From Winogradskyella sp. (GTDB lineage: Bacteria > Bacteroidota > Bacteroidia > Flavobacteriales > Flavobacteriaceae): a stretch of 48,795 nucleotides of DNA. The position numbers and the translations under genes were made by a program. Positions 1-8,689 of this stretch are shown piece after piece. The stretch is from the NCBI RefSeq assembly GCF_028289625.1, contig NZ_JANQOM010000015.1, forward strand, positions 1 to 48,795. Reading direction: 5' to 3'. Under the pieces are notes generated by a model. It was given only the letters and a program-made list of their open reading frames with translations, had not been told where the DNA came from and did not search any database. The stretch's first letter is position 1, and each line of letters starts with the position of its first letter.

Positions 1-1828
1 CGATGATTATGTTTGGATGGATAAGTTCACCATAAGAAATCTAGAGTTATACCATTCAACAAATGCCAATGCCGTAACGCTTATTAATGTCATTGACAAA
101 ACGATTTCAGCAATGGGAGGTCGAACCTTAAAGCGATGGCTAGCATTACCCTTAAAACAAGCGGATAAGATAAAGCAACGTCATGAGGTGGTTCAGTTTT
201 TATTGGATAATGGGTCAGTGCTTCAAAAGATTCAAGGTCAGATAAAGCACATTGGAGATATAGAACGTTTAATTTCTAAGATTGCAACTACCAAAGTCAA
301 CCCAAGGGAAGTCATTCAACTAAAAAATTCGCTGGAGGCTATTGTACCCATAAAAGCTGTGGCGGAAAACTGTAATAATGAAGCTTTAAGAATTATAGGC
401 GAAAATCTGCATGATTGTGATTTGCTCCGTGAAAAGATTAAACAAACTTTAAATGAGGAAGCACCAGTAAATGTGCTAAAAGGAAATACGATTGCTGAAG
501 GATTTTCAACAGAACTTGATGAATTAAGAGGCCTATCAAAATCCGGAAAAGATTATTTAGATGAAATGCTAGAGCGTGAAAGTGAGCGCACAGGTATTCC
601 GTCCTTGAAAATTGCCTCAAATAATGTCTTTGGCTATTACATTGAAGTCAGAAATACGCATAAAGACAAAGTACCTGAAGAATGGATACGAAAGCAGACC
701 TTAGTCAGTGCAGAACGTTACATTACTGAAGAACTAAAGGAATATGAAGCTAAAATTCTTGGTGCTGAAGAACGTATTCTAGCCATAGAGCAGCAGTTGT
801 TTGCAGAGTTGGTAACATGGATGCATCAGTTTATTTTACAAGTGCAACAAAATGCCCAATTGATCGGGCAGCTCGATTGCCTTTGTGGTTTTTCAAGTTT
901 GGCAAAATCCAATAAATACAATTATCCTCAAATCGATGACAGTTATAGTTTAGAAATTAAAGACGGTCGTCATCCTGTTATAGAAAAGCAATTACCTTTG
1001 GGCGAATCATATATTGCCAATGATGTGTATCTCGATAGAGAATCACAGCAAATCATTATGATTACGGGTCCCAACATGTCGGGTAAATCGGCCATATTAA
1101 GGCAAACTGCACTAATAGTTCTTTTGGCCCAAATAGGAAGTTTTGTACCGGCAAAAGAGGCTAGGATTGGATTAGTGGATAAGATATTTACGCGTGTTGG
1201 TGCCAGCGATAATATTTCTATGGGAGAGTCCACTTTTATGGTGGAGATGAATGAAACGGCCTCTATTCTCAATAATATCTCAGGCCGTAGTTTGGTCCTC
1301 TTAGATGAGATAGGGCGTGGTACCAGTACATATGATGGCATATCAATTGCATGGGCAATTAGCGAATATCTGCATGAACATCCTGCAAAGCCAAAAACCT
1401 TATTTGCGACACATTACCATGAGCTTAATGAAATGACAGAGACCTTTCCACGTATTAAAAACTTTAATGTTGCAGTTAAAGAATTAAAAGATAATGTGCT
1501 TTTTGTACGTAAATTGGTTGAAGGTGGTAGTGAGCATAGTTTTGGAATTCATGTGGCTAAAATGGCAGGAATGCCACAACAAGTCATTAGACGTGCAAAT
1601 AAAATATTATCTAAACTCGAAAAGTCCCATTCTAGTGAAGAGCTTACGGATAAGGTAAAGTCCTTGAAGGATGATATGCAGTTGAGCTTTTTTAACTTGG
1701 ATGATCCATTGTTAGAAGAAATAAAAGATGAAATTCTTCACACTGATATAGACACCTTAACACCTGTGGAAGCCCTTATGAAGCTCAACGAAATAAAGCG
1801 CATGTTGGTAAAGAAAAAACAAGCTTAG
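1..1828 (+). CDS. mutS: DNA mismatch repair protein MutS (5' end outside window)
   Basis: MutS recognises mismatches and starts methyl-independent or methyl-directed repair. The open frame runs in from the window edge (five codons before the ATG at 17 still encode DDYVW), so the N-terminal mismatch-binding and connector domains are missing here. The visible ~608 residues begin at the start of the lever/core domain ([14 protein letters not shown]), continue through the clamp (around residues 180-290) and end in the ABC-type ATPase. The Walker A motif GPNMSGKSA and the downstream [11 protein letters not shown] (Walker B/signature region) and ATHYHEL are all intact. The full family length is about 860-880 residues, which fits a missing N-terminal third. 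The next genes are two tRNAs on the same strand. The identification is certain; only the true start is unseen. Confidence 0.97.
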   Translation, partial: DDYVWMDKFTIRNLELYHSTNANAVTLINVIDKTISAMGGRTLKRWLALPLKQADKIKQRHEVVQFLLDNGSVLQKIQGQIKHIGDIERLISKIATTKVNPREVIQLKNSLEAIVPIKAVAENCNNEALRIIGENLHDCDLLREKIKQTLNEEAPVNVLKGNTIAEGFSTELDELRGLSKSGKDYLDEMLERESERTGIPSLKIASNNVFGYYIEVRNTHKDKVPEEWIRKQTLVSAERYITEELKEYEAKILGAEERILAIEQQLFAELVTWMHQFILQVQQNAQLIGQLDCLCGFSSLAKSNKYNYPQIDDSYSLEIKDGRHPVIEKQLPLGESYIANDVYLDRESQQIIMITGPNMSGKSAILRQTALIVLLAQIGSFVPAKEARIGLVDKIFTRVGASDNISMGESTFMVEMNETASILNNISGRSLVLLDEIGRGTSTYDGISIAWAISEYLHEHPAKPKTLFATHYHELNEMTETFPRIKNFNVAVKELKDNVLFVRKLVEGGSEHSFGIHVAKMAGMPQQVIRRANKILSKLEKSHSSEELTDKVKSLKDDMQLSFFNLDDPLLEEIKDEILHTDIDTLTPVEALMKLNEIKRMLVKKKQA

Positions 1829-1924
1829 GCGCATTCAATTTATTTAAAAAAAGTCTTTGCAATTCTAAGAAATAGTTTAAATTTGCATCCGCTTTTATGG
1901 CGAAAAAGTTCATTAAAAGATGAC

Positions 1925-1996
1925 GCGAAAGTAGCTCAGGGGTAGAGCATCACCTTGCCAAGGTGAGGGTCGCGGGTTCAAATCCCGTCTTTCGCT
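1925..1996 (+). tRNA. tRNA-Gly (anticodon GCC)
   Basis: A 72-nt cloverleaf can be folded by eye. The acceptor arms GCGAAAG and CTTTCGC pair fully, the anticodon stem is CACCT/AGGTG with loop TTGCCAA (anticodon GCC), and the T-arm contains GGGTTCAAATCCC. The discriminator base is T. No CCA is encoded. Confidence 0.95.
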
Positions 1997-2039
1997 CTAT
2001 ACAATATATACCGATTAGATTACAGTCCGTAATTTGAAT

Positions 2040-2124
2040 GCTGAAGTGGTGGAATTGGTAGACACGTTGGACTTAAAATCCAATGGCCATTATGGCCGTG
2101 CGGGTTCAAGTCCCGCCTTCAGTA
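2040..2124 (+). tRNA. tRNA-Leu (anticodon TAA)
   Basis: An 85-nt class II tRNA. The acceptor arms are GCTGAAG and CTTCAGT (first pair G-U), the D-arm contains TGGTAGACAC, and the anticodon stem TTGGA/TCCAA surrounds loop CTTAAAA (anticodon TAA). A long variable arm (TGGCCATTATGGCCG region) and a T-arm GCGGGTTCAAGTCCCGC follow. It lies 43 nt after tRNA-Gly and is probably co-transcribed with it. Confidence 0.95.
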
Positions 2125-2130
2125 CAGATG

Positions 2131-2161
2131 AAAAACCAAGACACTTGTCTTGGTTTTTTTG
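2131..2161 (+). terminator. Rho-independent terminator after tRNA-Leu
   Basis: The perfect 10-bp stem AAACCAAGAC / GTCTTGGTTT has loop ACTT and continues into a T run ending at 2160. It closes the tRNA-Gly/tRNA-Leu transcript. Confidence 0.88.
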
Positions 2162-2453
2162 CTCCAGATCGGATTAAGTTTACTTAGTTGAGGTTTAGGC
2201 AAAAAATAACTACTCATGCGTAGTGAGTGGCTTTTCTCAACATGTTGAAGCAAGTACTCGGTTTTTTAATAACTCTAGCTCTCTTATTATAAAGTTCGAT
2301 TTTTTTCTGTGAGTTTTAAGAATTTTTGATTAAAGCTTTTTATTCAGAATAACACTACAAAACTTCTCAAAGTACTTATATTTACTTACCTTAGTGACTT
2401 AACATGGTTGTTGTGGTGCTTTTTTTCTCCCAACAATCATTAAATTGTGGTTA
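2162..2453. other. Intergenic region upstream of the sensor-regulator gene
   Basis: This 292-base AT-rich spacer lies between the tRNA terminator and the regulator. It must hold the regulator's promoter, but I found no perfect TAnnTTTG element. The nearest is TATATTTA about 70 bases before the ATG. No open frame, repeat or strong hairpin is evident. Confidence 0.5.
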
Positions 2454-5261
2454 ATGGTTAGGCTTAATAAAGCTCTCATATTTATAGAATTCCTTATTGG
2501 CATTTCTCTGTTCGCGCAAGAGATTCCTCCAATTCAAATTTTTACGCAGCAAGATTATCAGGCCGAAGATCAAAATTGGGATATTTCTCAAGATAATGAA
2601 GGTATTGTTTATTTTGCGAATAACAAGGGTTTACTTAGGTATAACAGTGCTCGATGGGAGCTATTTCCCTCCCCAAATCAATCGATTTTAAGGTCGGTTA
2701 ATGTTATTGGTGATAAAATCTATACGGGCTGTTATATGGACTTCGGTTATTGGGAAAAAGACAATTATGGAGGTTTAGCCTATACCTCATTAATAACAGG
2801 ACGAGACATTGAAGTTAAGGAGGACGAACAGTTTTGGGACATCATTGAAATTGAAGACTATATTTTGTTTCAATCCTTAGACCGCATATACATTTATAGT
2901 ATTGAAAATGATAGTTTTAAAATAATCGATTCTAAGAGCAGAATAAACAAAATATTTAAAGTTGATGAGAATATTTTCTTCCAAAAAAACGGTATTGGAA
3001 TATGCGAGATTAAAAATGGTGTTGAGCAATTAGTCATACCATCAGATAAGTTTAATGACAATGAGATTGTAAACATTTATAAGGATGATACAGGTTTATT
3101 ACTATTGACTAAAGAAAATGGTATGTATAGCTATTCCAATGGAGATTTGTTTAGCTCAAATATTGAAGTCGATAATGTGCTTAATGGTTTGAGCATATAC
3201 AGTAGTATTAAGCTCAAGGATGGAAGCTTCCTTCTTGGGACTGTTTCTGAAGGAGTACTTCAAATGTCGTCAGATGGAAAAAAGATTTTAAAAATTGACC
3301 AATCAGGAGGTTTAAGTAATAATACAATATTATCACTACTTGAGGGAAATAGGGGTAATATATGGTTAGGATTAGATAATGGAATAAATTGTATAAACCT
3401 AGAATCACCTTATATAGTATATAAGGACAAACAGGGCGTTTTAGGAACTATTTATACATCGATAAAGGTTGGAGATTATTTATACTTAGGGAGCAATCAA
3501 GGTCTATTTTACAAGAACGAAAAGGAGAATCATAACTTTAGGCTTGTTAAGGGTACAAAAGGCCAGGTATGGTATTTAAACAACCTAAGAGGAGACTTAT
3601 TTTGTGGGCATGATAAAGGAACCTTTGTTGTGAAGAATGGAAACGCTACTTACATTAAGGGGGAAATAGGAACATGGCTAATAAAGGAGACAGAGAATCC
3701 TAATCTTCTCATTCAGGGAAATTATGAGGGCTTGAGTGTTTTGGAATTGAAAAATGGAATTTGGTCCCATAGAAATAAGATAAGAGGTTTTGATATCTCT
3801 TCTAGATATTTTGACTTTGTAAATGCCACCGAATTACTCATAAGCCATGAATATAAAGGGGTGTATAAAGTAGCGGTTGATTCTGATTATTTTCAAGTTT
3901 TAGAATCCAACAAGTTGGATATTAAAGAAGGTCCAAAGTCAAGTATTGCAAAATATAAAGATAGAATACTATATAGCAATAAAGAAGGTGTTTATGCTTA
4001 TAATGAAAAACAATCAAATTTTGTTAAGGATAGTACTTTAAGTGAATTAATTAAAGGATATAATTATTTATCAGGCAAATTGGTAGTTGATAATTCTAGT
4101 AATCGATTATGGCTTTTTTCTAAGAATGATATCGCCTATGTCGAGCCGGGAACACTTTCGTATGAGCCAAAAACAAGTAAGATTTCAATCCCTCACGAAT
4201 TGAGAAATAGCAAGGTAGGCTATGAGAATATATTGGGTCTTAACGACAATAAGTATTTAATTGGAACAACAGAAGGGTATCTTATAGTCGACTTGAATAA
4301 GCTAAAGCAAAATTCTAAAGAGATTAAGATAGATTATATATCTCATAATTCGTTACATGATGAGTCCATTCCCATTCAGTTAGATTTAAATCAAAGTGTA
4401 ACGTTAGGGAATAAGAACAACAGTATCCTTTTTAAGTACAGCATAACAGATTATAATAAATTTTCGTCTAAGAAATATAGATACCGTTTAGTTGGTCTTT
4501 ATGATAACTGGAGCGATTGGACATCAACGCCAGAGGTTTATTTTGAAAATCTCCCGCATGGTGATTATGCATTTGAAGTTATGGCTCAATCTAGTGGAGT
4601 TGAATCTAATAGTTTAGCTTCATATACTTTTTCAATCGAAAAGCCATGGCTGCTCAAACCATTGGCTATTGTTACTTATGTTCTTATGGGACTGGCTTTG
4701 ATATTCTTAATCCAATACTTTAATAATAGATATTACAAAAAGCAAAAAGAGAAGTTGATTGAGAAAAAACAAAGGGAATTAGAACTCGAACAGCTAGAAA
4801 ATCAACAACAACTTATCCAGTTTAAAAACAAAAACCTCCAATTAGACATAGAGAACAAAAATAGAGAGCTTGGCACAGCGACTATGAATTTAGTTAAACG
4901 TAATGAATTATTGAATAAAATAAAGGAAGAGTTGTCTAGAAGTAAATCTTTGGATGATGTAAAAGGGGTAATAAGATTAATTAATACGAACTTAAATAAT
5001 ACCAGCGACTGGAAATTGTTCGAAGAAGCATTCAACAATGTCGATAAAGACTTCATGAAAAGAATTAAAACGATACATCCGTCTATAACCCCTAACGATC
5101 TCAGATTATGTGCTTATTTGAGGTTGAATCTATCATCAAAAGAAATAGCTCCTTTGTTAAATATATCTCATAAAAGTGTAGAAGTTAAACGATATCGATT
5201 GCGTAAAAAAATGGGATTGGGTCACGAACAAAGCCTTACGGATTATATTTTAGAGTTGTAA
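2454..5261 (+). CDS. Membrane-bound sensor-regulator: beta-propeller, Y_Y_Y domain, LuxR-type HTH
   Basis: Likely glycan-sensing transcription activator of the adjacent glucan locus. In order: a signal peptide (residues 1-22, ending SLFAQ), a long periplasmic propeller built of ligand_beta-type repeats (motifs such as NIWLGLDNGINCI near residue 300), a Y_Y_Y domain (about 650-725, KYRYRLVGLYDNWSDW), one TM helix (about 735-757), a charged coiled coil (about 760-830) and a C-terminal LuxR-like helix-turn-helix (about 875-932, LSSKEIAPLLNISHKSVEVKRYRLRKKMG). It has no histidine kinase or receiver domain, so it differs from hybrid two-component regulators and resembles the SusR type, which couples periplasmic sugar binding directly to DNA binding. 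I chose the ATG at 2454; a frame-open TTG at 2445 adds three residues. The ligand is not shown by sequence; laminari-oligosaccharides are inferred from the neighbours. Confidence 0.88.
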   Translation: MVRLNKALIFIEFLIGISLFAQEIPPIQIFTQQDYQAEDQNWDISQDNEGIVYFANNKGLLRYNSARWELFPSPNQSILRSVNVIGDKIYTGCYMDFGYWEKDNYGGLAYTSLITGRDIEVKEDEQFWDIIEIEDYILFQSLDRIYIYSIENDSFKIIDSKSRINKIFKVDENIFFQKNGIGICEIKNGVEQLVIPSDKFNDNEIVNIYKDDTGLLLLTKENGMYSYSNGDLFSSNIEVDNVLNGLSIYSSIKLKDGSFLLGTVSEGVLQMSSDGKKILKIDQSGGLSNNTILSLLEGNRGNIWLGLDNGINCINLESPYIVYKDKQGVLGTIYTSIKVGDYLYLGSNQGLFYKNEKENHNFRLVKGTKGQVWYLNNLRGDLFCGHDKGTFVVKNGNATYIKGEIGTWLIKETENPNLLIQGNYEGLSVLELKNGIWSHRNKIRGFDISSRYFDFVNATELLISHEYKGVYKVAVDSDYFQVLESNKLDIKEGPKSSIAKYKDRILYSNKEGVYAYNEKQSNFVKDSTLSELIKGYNYLSGKLVVDNSSNRLWLFSKNDIAYVEPGTLSYEPKTSKISIPHELRNSKVGYENILGLNDNKYLIGTTEGYLIVDLNKLKQNSKEIKIDYISHNSLHDESIPIQLDLNQSVTLGNKNNSILFKYSITDYNKFSSKKYRYRLVGLYDNWSDWTSTPEVYFENLPHGDYAFEVMAQSSGVESNSLASYTFSIEKPWLLKPLAIVTYVLMGLALIFLIQYFNNRYYKKQKEKLIEKKQRELELEQLENQQQLIQFKNKNLQLDIENKNRELGTATMNLVKRNELLNKIKEELSRSKSLDDVKGVIRLINTNLNNTSDWKLFEEAFNNVDKDFMKRIKTIHPSITPNDLRLCAYLRLNLSSKEIAPLLNISHKSVEVKRYRLRKKMGLGHEQSLTDYILEL

Positions 5262-5498
5262 TCACTATACAATTTGTCTTTTTGCCTATACATTCGCCAT
5301 ACATTAAAGATTCACCCCATTTTTTGTTAACTAATCGTAAATTACCGTAATTCGCAATTTAACAGTCTCTTAACATGGTATTCGCAGAAAAGCATAGTTT
5401 TTTTTGCGATGTATGCTATTTGTATAGGGTAATTTTGAAGAATTAGTAAATTATTATCTTAGTTTTATTAATTAAATAATCTATAAACAACTAACAAT
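5262..5498 (+). promoter_or_regulatory. Promoter/operator region of the glucan operon
   Basis: This 237-base spacer precedes the first operon gene. TAATTTTG at 5430-5437 matches the Bacteroidetes -7 element TAnnTTTG exactly, with a TTTG at 5403-5406, 23 bases upstream, as a possible -33 element. Directly upstream of the -7 lies TTGTATAG (5420-5427). The reverse complement CTATACAA occurs at 5265-5272 and a near copy, CCTATACA, at 5285-5292. The leader is about 55-60 bases and AT-rich. The same word recurs upstream of the gene at 28617. Confidence 0.5.
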
Positions 5499-8400
5499 AT
5501 GAGAAATTACCTCCAGTTTTTAATTCTAACGTTAATTTCAATTTCCGTATTTGCTCAATCAAATGAAGTTACTATAGACAAAAGCGCTGATGGTTTTAGG
5601 CTTGTTGCTAACGGACAGACTATGATCGTAAATGGTGTAAATTGGGATTATGTCCCAATTGGTAATGGCATACTCGATAAGGGTATATGGGCACAGTCGG
5701 ATGATGTTATTATGGCGGCTTTAGACGCAGAAATGGCATTGTTCAAGAATATGGGCGTCAATGCGATACGTACTTACGGTTTAGAGCCTAAATGGATTAC
5801 TTATATCTATGAAAATTATGGTATCTATACTATGTTAAACACCCAATTTGGTGCTTACGGTCTTACAATCAATGGTGCTTGGACACCACAAACCGATTAT
5901 ACAGATGAGGCTACTAGAGAAGTCTTGATGAAAGAAGTAACTGATATGGCGAATAAGTATAAAGGTACGCCAGGACTTCTATTATATATGGTGGGTAACG
6001 AAAACAACTATCACTTGTCTTGGACAGGAGCAGAAACCGAGGCCATACCAATTGATGGTGTAGACCCAGGGATTCGTTTAGCGGCAGAAGGGCTTTATAA
6101 AGCCTTCAACGATGCGGCTCTAGCTATAAAAAAAATAGATAATTCCGTACCTGTTGCAATCTGTAATGGGGATTTACTATATCTGGATATCGTGAAACAA
6201 TATTGTAAGGACATTGATATTTATGGAACAAACATGTATAGAGGAATTTCTTTTGGCGACGCTTTTCAACGTGTTAAGGACGAACTAGATAAGCCTATAC
6301 TTTTTGCAGAGTTTGGAGCAGATGCTTTTAATGCCATAGAAAATAAAGAAGATCAGTATTCTCAAGCTTATTATAATGTTGGTAACTGGAAAGATATATA
6401 TCAGAATGCCGCAGGTTTAGGAAAAGCTGGAAATTCAATAGGTGGTTTTACTTTTCAATCTAGTGATGGTTGGTGGAAATGGAATCAAACTAAAGATTTC
6501 GATGTACATAACACCATTGCAACTTGGCCAAATGGTGGCTACTCTAGAGACTTAGCGCCAGGTGGAAATAACATGAATGAAGAGTGGTTTGGTATCTGTG
6601 CCAAAGGGCCAACCAATGAAAGGGGCTTATATGACCTTTATCCTAGAGCTGCTTATTATGCGCTTAAGGAAGTACACCAATTAAACCCTTATGATGAAGG
6701 CATGAATATGGGGTTCCTTGAAAACTATTTCAATAATATTAACCTAATGGATGCCGTCTTAAAAGCTAGAGGAGATAAGGCAGCTCTTGAAGGTGGCTCA
6801 GCGGGTAAATTGGGGATAAGCAGATTAAGAGCAGAATTTACCACATTTAATACAGGTGGAAGTCTAATAACGACCCCAGAAACTGAAGACCCCAACGTTA
6901 ATCAGTTTCCAAATCAATTAGGGTTTGACCATATGCAGTCTTACTTTGTTGGTATAGAAGGAAATCCGTCTTCAAATATGCGGGCAAACGTTGAGTTCAA
7001 TATTTTGGGTAACGTGGCAGAGAATCCTATAAACGAAATCTTTTATGAAAATCCAGGCAGACCAGTTACAGTTGTGGGTGTGGAAGATGGAAATGATATA
7101 GATCTTGAGATAGCGGACTTTAATAGAGTACGTGTTTACCAAGCTGAATTTGAATGGAATGCTAAAGACTTTGACTTACGTGGTTTTTATAGAACGGGTC
7201 ATTACCATTGGGCATATGAAGGGGATATCTTTAATTTATATCCAGAGGCAAATTATGGCCCCAATTTAGATATTTATAATGGTGAAATTTTAGGTATAGA
7301 AGTTGATGCTAAAGGTGAGTTAGAAGGACTTAAGGCGGCATTTGGACCACAATTATGGTGGGGTGCTAACCCTACGATGCTTTTTAAATATCGAAAGAAA
7401 TTTTTAGATTGGGATGTTACAGGAATTTACCACAGGGATTTAGATACCGATTTAGAGTTTGATGTTACAGGAAGACGTGTTTTAGATGCCAACCAGGTAC
7501 GCTCTGGTATCATTCCTGCTTGGCCTCAAGAGAGAGCTACTCTCGCTTTAGAGAGAGATTTTGGTAGTATTGGCGTTACTGTTGGTGGTATTTGGGCGGG
7601 TAGCCCACTTAACGGTAGCTCATTTCAAGACATTAACGATAATGGAGAAGTAGTTGTTGATAAAGTAGAGGGAAAGGATAATTGGGGAGCTAAAGCTAAG
7701 GTGACATATCAGAAAGGACCTTTCAATTGGTATGCCCAAGGTTCATATATGGGCTTAGTAGCCAATGGTGGTGTAGATCAAACCAGAACTTTTACAGGTT
7801 GGAGATTATTAGACTCCGGAAGCGGAAATATGACTAATTTCCTTTCTGGATTCACTTACACCTTAGGAAACTTACAAATAGCACCAAACTTTATGTGGCA
7901 ACAGCCTTTGGTAGATCCTATGCCAAATGCTGGGGCTGCGCCTGGCAGACTAAGAAATTTTATCGATGACCCATTTGCGGTGAGAGGTGGTAACAGAGAG
8001 ATGACGGCAGGTGAGATATTATTCACATTCGACCCAACACCAGGGACATGGATGTACGAGTGGAATAATGATAGAGCAGAGGATGCCAAGTTCGCTATGA
8101 GTGCGGGATTTGTATACAGACATTTACCAACCACCCAAGATGCACATATCGGTTTCCTAGCAGATCGTACCTTCTTTGCCTTTGGGGAGTCAGCACCTGC
8201 AGAAGATTTATGGGAGGCTCATACAAGAATTGTTTCTAAATTAAGCCCAGATCTGGGAATTATTGGAAATTTCTACTACGGCAATGGACAAGGTAATGGT
8301 GATTCTGATAGAACAATAACACGTTTCGGTGGCGATATCAGAATGTTATATAAAAAGATTAAAGTTATGTCTCATGTCAAAATTAATGACTGGGGACCTT

Positions 8401-8681
8401 TTGATTACCATAGAGATTTCAACTTAACATTTCCATTGCAGTTAATGCTAGATGTTTCTACGACTTTAGGGAAGCCAGATTGGTTTATTTTACCAAGTAC
8501 ACAGGTTGGTATTCGCGGTATGTGGCGTTCATTAGATGAATTCTCACCAAGATTTTCACCTCTAGCTACAGATCCGAATGCGACTAATCCTAACCAACCA
8601 CCAATTATTAGCCCTGTAGGATTCCCTAATGGATCAGAATGGGAGATTAGAACTTATATACATATTAATATTGGCAAATAA
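5499..8681 (+). CDS. Clan GH-A glycosidase fused to a predicted outer-membrane beta-barrel
   Basis: A 1060-residue exported protein with two unlike halves. A type I signal peptide (about residues 1-19, ending SVFAQ) precedes a TIM-barrel glycosidase (about 20-400). The acid/base candidate is Glu168 in YMVGNENN and the nucleophile candidate is Glu271 in ILFAEFGAD, the beta4/beta7 pattern of clan GH-A. The opening (NGQTMIVNGVNWDYVP, NMGVNAIRTYGLEP) resembles GH2 TIM-barrel and GH72 glucanosyltransferase-like domains; the family cannot be settled by eye. From about residue 430 to the end the protein consists of alternating-pattern strands rich in Trp, Tyr and Phe, with short turns and longer loops, typical of a porin-like outer-membrane barrel, ending IRTYIHINIGK. 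It heads the operon, 8 bases before the next gene, in the place where SusC usually stands. Role in outer-membrane glucan processing or passage is inferred. Confidence 0.72.
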   Translation: MRNYLQFLILTLISISVFAQSNEVTIDKSADGFRLVANGQTMIVNGVNWDYVPIGNGILDKGIWAQSDDVIMAALDAEMALFKNMGVNAIRTYGLEPKWITYIYENYGIYTMLNTQFGAYGLTINGAWTPQTDYTDEATREVLMKEVTDMANKYKGTPGLLLYMVGNENNYHLSWTGAETEAIPIDGVDPGIRLAAEGLYKAFNDAALAIKKIDNSVPVAICNGDLLYLDIVKQYCKDIDIYGTNMYRGISFGDAFQRVKDELDKPILFAEFGADAFNAIENKEDQYSQAYYNVGNWKDIYQNAAGLGKAGNSIGGFTFQSSDGWWKWNQTKDFDVHNTIATWPNGGYSRDLAPGGNNMNEEWFGICAKGPTNERGLYDLYPRAAYYALKEVHQLNPYDEGMNMGFLENYFNNINLMDAVLKARGDKAALEGGSAGKLGISRLRAEFTTFNTGGSLITTPETEDPNVNQFPNQLGFDHMQSYFVGIEGNPSSNMRANVEFNILGNVAENPINEIFYENPGRPVTVVGVEDGNDIDLEIADFNRVRVYQAEFEWNAKDFDLRGFYRTGHYHWAYEGDIFNLYPEANYGPNLDIYNGEILGIEVDAKGELEGLKAAFGPQLWWGANPTMLFKYRKKFLDWDVTGIYHRDLDTDLEFDVTGRRVLDANQVRSGIIPAWPQERATLALERDFGSIGVTVGGIWAGSPLNGSSFQDINDNGEVVVDKVEGKDNWGAKAKVTYQKGPFNWYAQGSYMGLVANGGVDQTRTFTGWRLLDSGSGNMTNFLSGFTYTLGNLQIAPNFMWQQPLVDPMPNAGAAPGRLRNFIDDPFAVRGGNREMTAGEILFTFDPTPGTWMYEWNNDRAEDAKFAMSAGFVYRHLPTTQDAHIGFLADRTFFAFGESAPAEDLWEAHTRIVSKLSPDLGIIGNFYYGNGQGNGDSDRTITRFGGDIRMLYKKIKVMSHVKINDWGPFDYHRDFNLTFPLQLMLDVSTTLGKPDWFILPSTQVGIRGMWRSLDEFSPRFSPLATDPNATNPNQPPIISPVGFPNGSEWEIRTYIHINIGK

Positions 8682-8689
8682 AAAAGTAA

